A stretch of DNA of 6,830 bases. Source: Actinomycetes bacterium (lineage in GTDB: Bacteria; Actinomycetota; Actinomycetes; Actinomycetales; Microbacteriaceae). The translations under genes and the position numbers were made by a program. Positions 1 through 6,830 of the stretch are shown one piece after another (position 1 is the first letter of the stretch; each line of letters starts with the position of its first letter). The notes beneath the pieces are model-generated. The model had not been told where the DNA came from. It saw only the letters and a program-made list of their open reading frames with translations, and did no database searches. The stretch is taken from NCBI GenBank assembly GCA_021793715.1, contig JAJYSF010000049.1, positions 1 to 6,830 on the forward strand, given 5' to 3'.

Positions 1-3598
<3,598 letters not shown>

Positions 3599-3616
3599 GG
3601 GGTCCTACTTCCCTTC
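3599..3616 (-). promoter_or_regulatory. rpoC ribosome binding region
   Basis: The bases before the TTG start read GAAGGGAAGTAGGACCCC on the transcript. Two partial Shine-Dalgarno matches are present: AGGA, only four bases from the start, and AAGGG, twelve bases away. Neither is an ideal site at the usual 5-9 base spacing, so initiation looks moderate rather than strong. The TAG within this stretch is in frame with rpoC and fixes TTG as the first available start. Confidence 0.55.
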
Positions 3617-3630
3617 GGTGCCGCGGGAAG
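3608..3630 (-). promoter_or_regulatory. Possible small hairpin over the rpoC leader
   Basis: On the transcript, CTTCCC (3625-3630) can pair with GGGAAG (3608-3613) across an 11-base loop; a shifted pairing of CCTTC with GAAGG is also possible. The downstream arm is purine-rich and lies 9 bases before the start codon, so pairing could limit ribosome access. A six-pair stem in GC-rich sequence can arise by chance, and no regulatory role is shown. Confidence 0.35.
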
Positions 3631-3664
3631 GCGGCGGGACGGTTCGAGCACGGGGTGCGGGCGG

Positions 3665-3692
3665 GGGCGGGGCGCCGTGGGGCGCCCCGCCC
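3665..3692 (-). repeat. Perfect 12-bp GC inverted repeat in the rpoB-rpoC spacer
   Basis: On the transcribed strand the arms are GGGCGGGGCGCC and GGCGCCCCGCCC, separated by the four-base loop CCAC. Every pair is G-C, so the RNA hairpin should be very stable. It begins 10 bases after the rpoB stop codon and ends 66 bases before the rpoC start. No U-tract follows on either strand, so it is not a canonical intrinsic terminator, and rpoC needs read-through from rpoB unless it has its own promoter. Possible roles are partial termination, pausing, an RNA processing boundary or protection of the rpoB 3' end. The structure is seen directly; the role is inferred. Confidence 0.85.
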
Positions 3693-3702
3693 GGGCTCGG
3701 CG

Positions 3703-6700
3703 TCAGATCTCTTCGACGCTGCTGGCGTTGGGCCGGCGGGACAGGTCGATGCCGAGCTCCTCCGCGGCGCGGTAGACCTCGTCGTCGTTCTCCTTCATGT
3801 CGATGGACACGCCGTCCGCGGACAGCACCTCGACGTTCAGGCAGAGCGACTGCATCTCCTTGAGCAGCACCTTGAACGACTCGGGGATGCCCGAGTCCGG
3901 GATGTTCTCGCCCTTGACGATCGCCTCGTACACCTTGACGCGGCCGGGCACGTCGTCCGACTTGATGGTCAGCAGCTCCTGGAGCGTGTAGGCGGCGCCG
4001 TACGCCTCGAGCGCCCACACCTCCATCTCGCCGAACCGCTGGCCGCCGAACTGCGCCTTACCACCCAGCGGCTGCTGCGTGATCATCGAGTACGGGCCGG
4101 TCGAGCGGGCGTGGATCTTGTCGTCCACGAGGTGGTGGAGCTTGAGGATGTACATGTAGCCGACCGCCACCGGGTCCGGGAACGGCTCGCCGCTGCGCCC
4201 GTCGAACAGCCGCGCCTTGCCGTCGGGGCCGACGAGGCGCTCGCCGTCCCGGTTCGGCAGCGTCACCTGCAGGAGGTTGGTGAGCGTCTCCTCCTGCACG
4301 CCGTCGAACACCGGGGTGGCCACGCGGCCGTCGTGCGGCGAACGCTCCGCGATCGCGGGGACGTCCTTGAGCCACTCGGTGTCGCCCTGGGCGAGCGAGA
4401 CGTCCCAGCCCTGCTTGGCGATCCACCCGAGGTGGACCTCCAGCACCTGGCCGACGTTCATGCGCCCGGGGACGCCCATCGGGTTGAGGACGATGTCGAC
4501 CGGCGTGCCGTCGGGGAGGAACGGCATGTCCTCCTCGGGCAGGATGATCGAGATGACGCCCTTGTTGCCGTGGCGGCCGGCCAGCTTGTCGCCTGCGGTG
4601 ATCTTGCGGCGCTGGGCGATGTAGACCCGCACCATCTCGTTCACGCCGGCGGGCAGCTCGTCGCCGTCCTCGCGGTTGAAGGTCCGCACCTCGATCACCG
4701 TGCCGGACTCGCCGTGCGGCACCTTGAGCGACGTGTCGCGCACCTCGCGCGCCTTCTCGCCGAAGATCGCACGGAGCAGGCGCTCCTCGGGGGTCAGCTC
4801 GGTCTCGCCCTTGGGGGTGACCTTGCCGACGAGGATGTCGCCCGCGTTCACCTCGGCGCCGATGCGCACGATGCCGCGCTCGTCGAGGTCCGCCAGCACC
4901 TCCTCGGAGACGTTCGGGATGTCCCGCGTGATCTCCTCGGGGCCCAGCTTGGTGTCGCGGGCGTCGACCTCGTGCTCCTCGATGTGGATCGAGGACAGGA
5001 CGTCGTCCTGCACCAGCCGCTGGCTGAGGATGATCGCGTCCTCGTAGTTGTGGCCCTCCCACGACATGAACGCGACGAGCAGGTTGCGCCCGAGCGCGAG
5101 CTCGCCGTCGTCGGTCGCGGGACCGTCGGCCAGCACCGAGCCCACCTCGACGCGGTCGCCCTGGTCGACCAGCACGCGCTGGTTGTAGCTCGTGCCCTGG
5201 TTGGACCGGCGGAACTTCGCGACCCGGTAGCTCGACGTCGTCGCGTCGTCGTTGGCGATCGTGATGAGGTCGGCCGACACCTCGACGACCACGCCCGGCT
5301 TCTCCGAGGTGATGACGTCGCCCGCGTCGACCGCCGCACGCCACTCCATGCCCGTGCCGACGAACGGCGCCTCGGACCGCACCAGCGGCACCGCCTGGCG
5401 CTGCATGTTGGCGCCCATGAGGGCACGGTTGGCGTCGTCGTGCTCGAGGAACGGGATGAGCGCGGTGGCGACCGAGACCATCTGCCGCGGCGAGACGTCC
5501 ATGTAGTCGACGTCGACGCCGGGGATGTACTCGACGTCGCCGCCCTTGACGCGCACCAGGACGCGGTCCTCGGCGAACGAGCCGTCCGGGTTGAGGGCGG
5601 CGTTGGCCTGCGCGATGACGTGCCGGTCCTCGTCGTCCGCGGTGAGGTAGTGGACCTCGTCGGTCGCCTTGCCCTTGACGACCTTGCGGTACGGCGTCTC
5701 GACGAAGCCGAACGGGTTGATGCGCCCGTACGATGCGAGCGAGCCGATGAGGCCGATGTTCGGACCCTCGGGGGTCTCGATCGGGCACATGCGGCCGTAG
5801 TGCGACGGGTGGACGTCACGGACCTCCATGCCGGCCCGGTCGCGCGAGAGGCCGCCGGGGCCGAGGGCCGACAGGCGCCGCTTGTGGGTCAGGCCCGCGA
5901 GCGGGTTGTTCTGGTCCATGAACTGCGACAGCTGGCTCGTCCCGAAGAACTCCTTGATGGAGGCGACGACGGGCCGGATGTTGATGAGCGTCTGAGGCGT
6001 GATGGCCTCGACGTCCTGCGTCGTCATCCGCTCGCGCACGACGCGCTCCATGCGCGACAGGCCCGTGCGGACCTGGTTCTGGATGAGCTCGCCCACCGCG
6101 CGGATGCGGCGGTTGCCGAAGTGGTCGATGTCGTCCGTCTCGACGCGGACCTCGATCGCCTCGCCGTTGCGCACGCCCGCCATGGTCTGGTGGTCGACGT
6201 GCAGCGCCGCGAGGTACTTGATCGTGGCGATGATGTCGGCCTTGCTCAGCACCGAGTCACCCAGCGGGGCGTCGATGCCGAGCTTCTTGTCGAGCTTGTA
6301 GCGGCCGACCTTGGCCAGGTCGTAGCGCTTGGCGTTGAAGTAGAAGTTGTCCAGCAGCGCCTGGCCGGCGTCGACCGTCGGCGGCTCGCCCGGGCGGATC
6401 TTGCGGTACAGGTCCAGCAGCGCCTCGTCCTGGGTCTGCACGTGGTCCTTGTCGAGCGTGTCGATGACCGCGGGGAACTCCTTGAACTCCTCGCGGATCT
6501 CGCCGTCGGTCATGCCGAGCGCCTTGAGCAGCACCGTGGCGTTCTGCTTGCGCTTGCGGTCCACGCGGACGCCGACGTTGTCGCGCTTGTCGATCTCGAA
6601 CTCCAGCCACGCGCCGCGGCTGGGGATGATCTTGGCGGTGAGCACGTCCTTGTCGCTCGTCTTGTCCGCCACTCGCTCGAAGTAGACGCCGGGCGAGCGG

Positions 6701-6830
6701 ACGAGCTGGGAGACGACGACGCGCTCCGTGCCGTTGATGATGAACGTGCCCTTGTCGGTCATGATCGGGAAGTCGCCCATGAACACCGTCTGGCTCTTGA
6801 TCTCGCCGGTGGTGTAGTTGACGAACTCCG
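3703..6830 (-). CDS. rpoB: DNA-directed RNA polymerase subunit beta (5' end outside window)
   Basis: Beta subunit of RNA polymerase, which with beta prime forms the DNA/RNA cleft and active site and carries the rifampicin pocket. The window holds 1,041 codons, the first complete one (GAG) at 6826-6828, and the stop TGA at 3703-3705. Comparison with recalled mycobacterial RpoB (about 1,170 residues) suggests that some 125-135 N-terminal residues lie beyond the right edge, so GTG 6784-6786 (in TVFMGDFP) is internal and not the start. Visible motifs in order: [14 protein letters not shown], the [19 protein letters not shown] block, [12 protein letters not shown], the rifampicin cluster at 5863-5943, [64 protein letters not shown] with the two active-site lysines at 4585-4587 and 4561-4563 (matching E. 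coli K1065 and K1073), [20 protein letters not shown], and a C-terminus ending SSVEEI. There is no intein, frameshift or large insertion. rpoC follows 104 bases downstream on the same strand. Identification is certain. Confidence 0.99.
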   Translation of the reverse strand, partial: EFVNYTTGEIKSQTVFMGDFPIMTDKGTFIINGTERVVVSQLVRSPGVYFERVADKTSDKDVLTAKIIPSRGAWLEFEIDKRDNVGVRVDRKRKQNATVLLKALGMTDGEIREEFKEFPAVIDTLDKDHVQTQDEALLDLYRKIRPGEPPTVDAGQALLDNFYFNAKRYDLAKVGRYKLDKKLGIDAPLGDSVLSKADIIATIKYLAALHVDHQTMAGVRNGEAIEVRVETDDIDHFGNRRIRAVGELIQNQVRTGLSRMERVVRERMTTQDVEAITPQTLINIRPVVASIKEFFGTSQLSQFMDQNNPLAGLTHKRRLSALGPGGLSRDRAGMEVRDVHPSHYGRMCPIETPEGPNIGLIGSLASYGRINPFGFVETPYRKVVKGKATDEVHYLTADDEDRHVIAQANAALNPDGSFAEDRVLVRVKGGDVEYIPGVDVDYMDVSPRQMVSVATALIPFLEHDDANRALMGANMQRQAVPLVRSEAPFVGTGMEWRAAVDAGDVITSEKPGVVVEVSADLITIANDDATTSSYRVAKFRRSNQGTSYNQRVLVDQGDRVEVGSVLADGPATDDGELALGRNLLVAFMSWEGHNYEDAIILSQRLVQDDVLSSIHIEEHEVDARDTKLGPEEITRDIPNVSEEVLADLDERGIVRIGAEVNAGDILVGKVTPKGETELTPEERLLRAIFGEKAREVRDTSLKVPHGESGTVIEVRTFNREDGDELPAGVNEMVRVYIAQRRKITAGDKLAGRHGNKGVISIILPEEDMPFLPDGTPVDIVLNPMGVPGRMNVGQVLEVHLGWIAKQGWDVSLAQGDTEWLKDVPAIAERSPHDGRVATPVFDGVQEETLTNLLQVTLPNRDGERLVGPDGKARLFDGRSGEPFPDPVAVGYMYILKLHHLVDDKIHARSTGPYSMITQQPLGGKAQFGGQRFGEMEVWALEAYGAAYTLQELLTIKSDDVPGRVKVYEAIVKGENIPDSGIPESFKVLLKEMQSLCLNVEVLSADGVSIDMKENDDEVYRAAEELGIDLSRRPNASSVEEI
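5863..5943 (-). other. Rifampicin-resistance determining region of rpoB
   Basis: These 27 codons run from [10 protein letters not shown] to RRLSAL and correspond to M. tuberculosis RpoB 426-452 (E. coli 507-533). The main resistance positions are wild type: Asp at 5914-5916 (Mtb D435), His at 5884-5886 (H445) and Ser at 5869-5871 (S450). One position differs from M. tuberculosis: Ala (GCG) at 5896-5898 where Mtb has S441. The downstream pocket residue equivalent to I491, in NIGLIGS, is also wild type. On sequence alone the polymerase is expected to bind rifampicin. Confidence 0.95.

Noticed and set aside
3665..3692. Reading the spacer hairpin as an intrinsic terminator
   Set aside because: No U-tract follows on either strand, and termination here would cut off the essential rpoC gene unless an unseen promoter lies in the spacer. 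I recorded it as an inverted repeat instead.
3599..3702. A separate promoter for rpoC in the spacer
   Set aside because: I could not find a convincing -10 element (TANNNT type) at a suitable distance in this GC-rich 104-base stretch.
4058..5788. Long minus-strand open frame in another reading frame of rpoB (576 codons)
   Set aside because: It overlaps conserved rpoB on the same strand and its product is Arg-, Gly- and Pro-rich without domains, so it is a composition shadow.

Overview
The window is one housekeeping locus. It holds most of two genes for the large RNA polymerase subunits, both on the minus strand, in the order rpoB then rpoC. rpoB (beta) enters from the right edge without its first roughly 125-135 codons and stops at 3703-3705. 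rpoC (beta prime) starts with TTG at 3598 and leaves through the left edge about 90-100 codons before its expected end. Together they fill everything except a 104-base gap (3599-3702).

The organism looks like a high-GC actinobacterium. Base composition is very GC-rich, with G or C at most third codon positions. Both proteins read almost in step with recalled Mycobacterium tuberculosis RpoB and RpoC, and RpoC carries the coiled-coil clamp insertion typical of Actinobacteria. The wording of the proteins, for example [20 protein letters not shown] at the RpoC N-terminus, suggests Micrococcales, perhaps near Cellulomonas. That placement is from memory and is not proven.

Layout from right to left, in the direction of transcription: 6830-3703, rpoB including the rifampicin-resistance determining region (5863-5943) and the conserved active-site lysines; 3702-3599, a spacer with a perfect 12-bp GC hairpin just after the rpoB stop and a weaker hairpin over the rpoC leader; 3598-1, rpoC with both zinc sites, the clamp insertion, the NADFDGD magnesium site, the bridge helix and the trigger loop. 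The two products join to form the catalytic cleft of RNA polymerase, and the genes are almost certainly co-transcribed.

I found no RNA genes, mobile elements, CRISPR arrays, inteins, frameshifts or unknown genes. The points worth a second look are modest: the rpoB-rpoC spacer hairpins and one natural substitution in the rifampicin pocket. I see no evidence of a previously undescribed system here.
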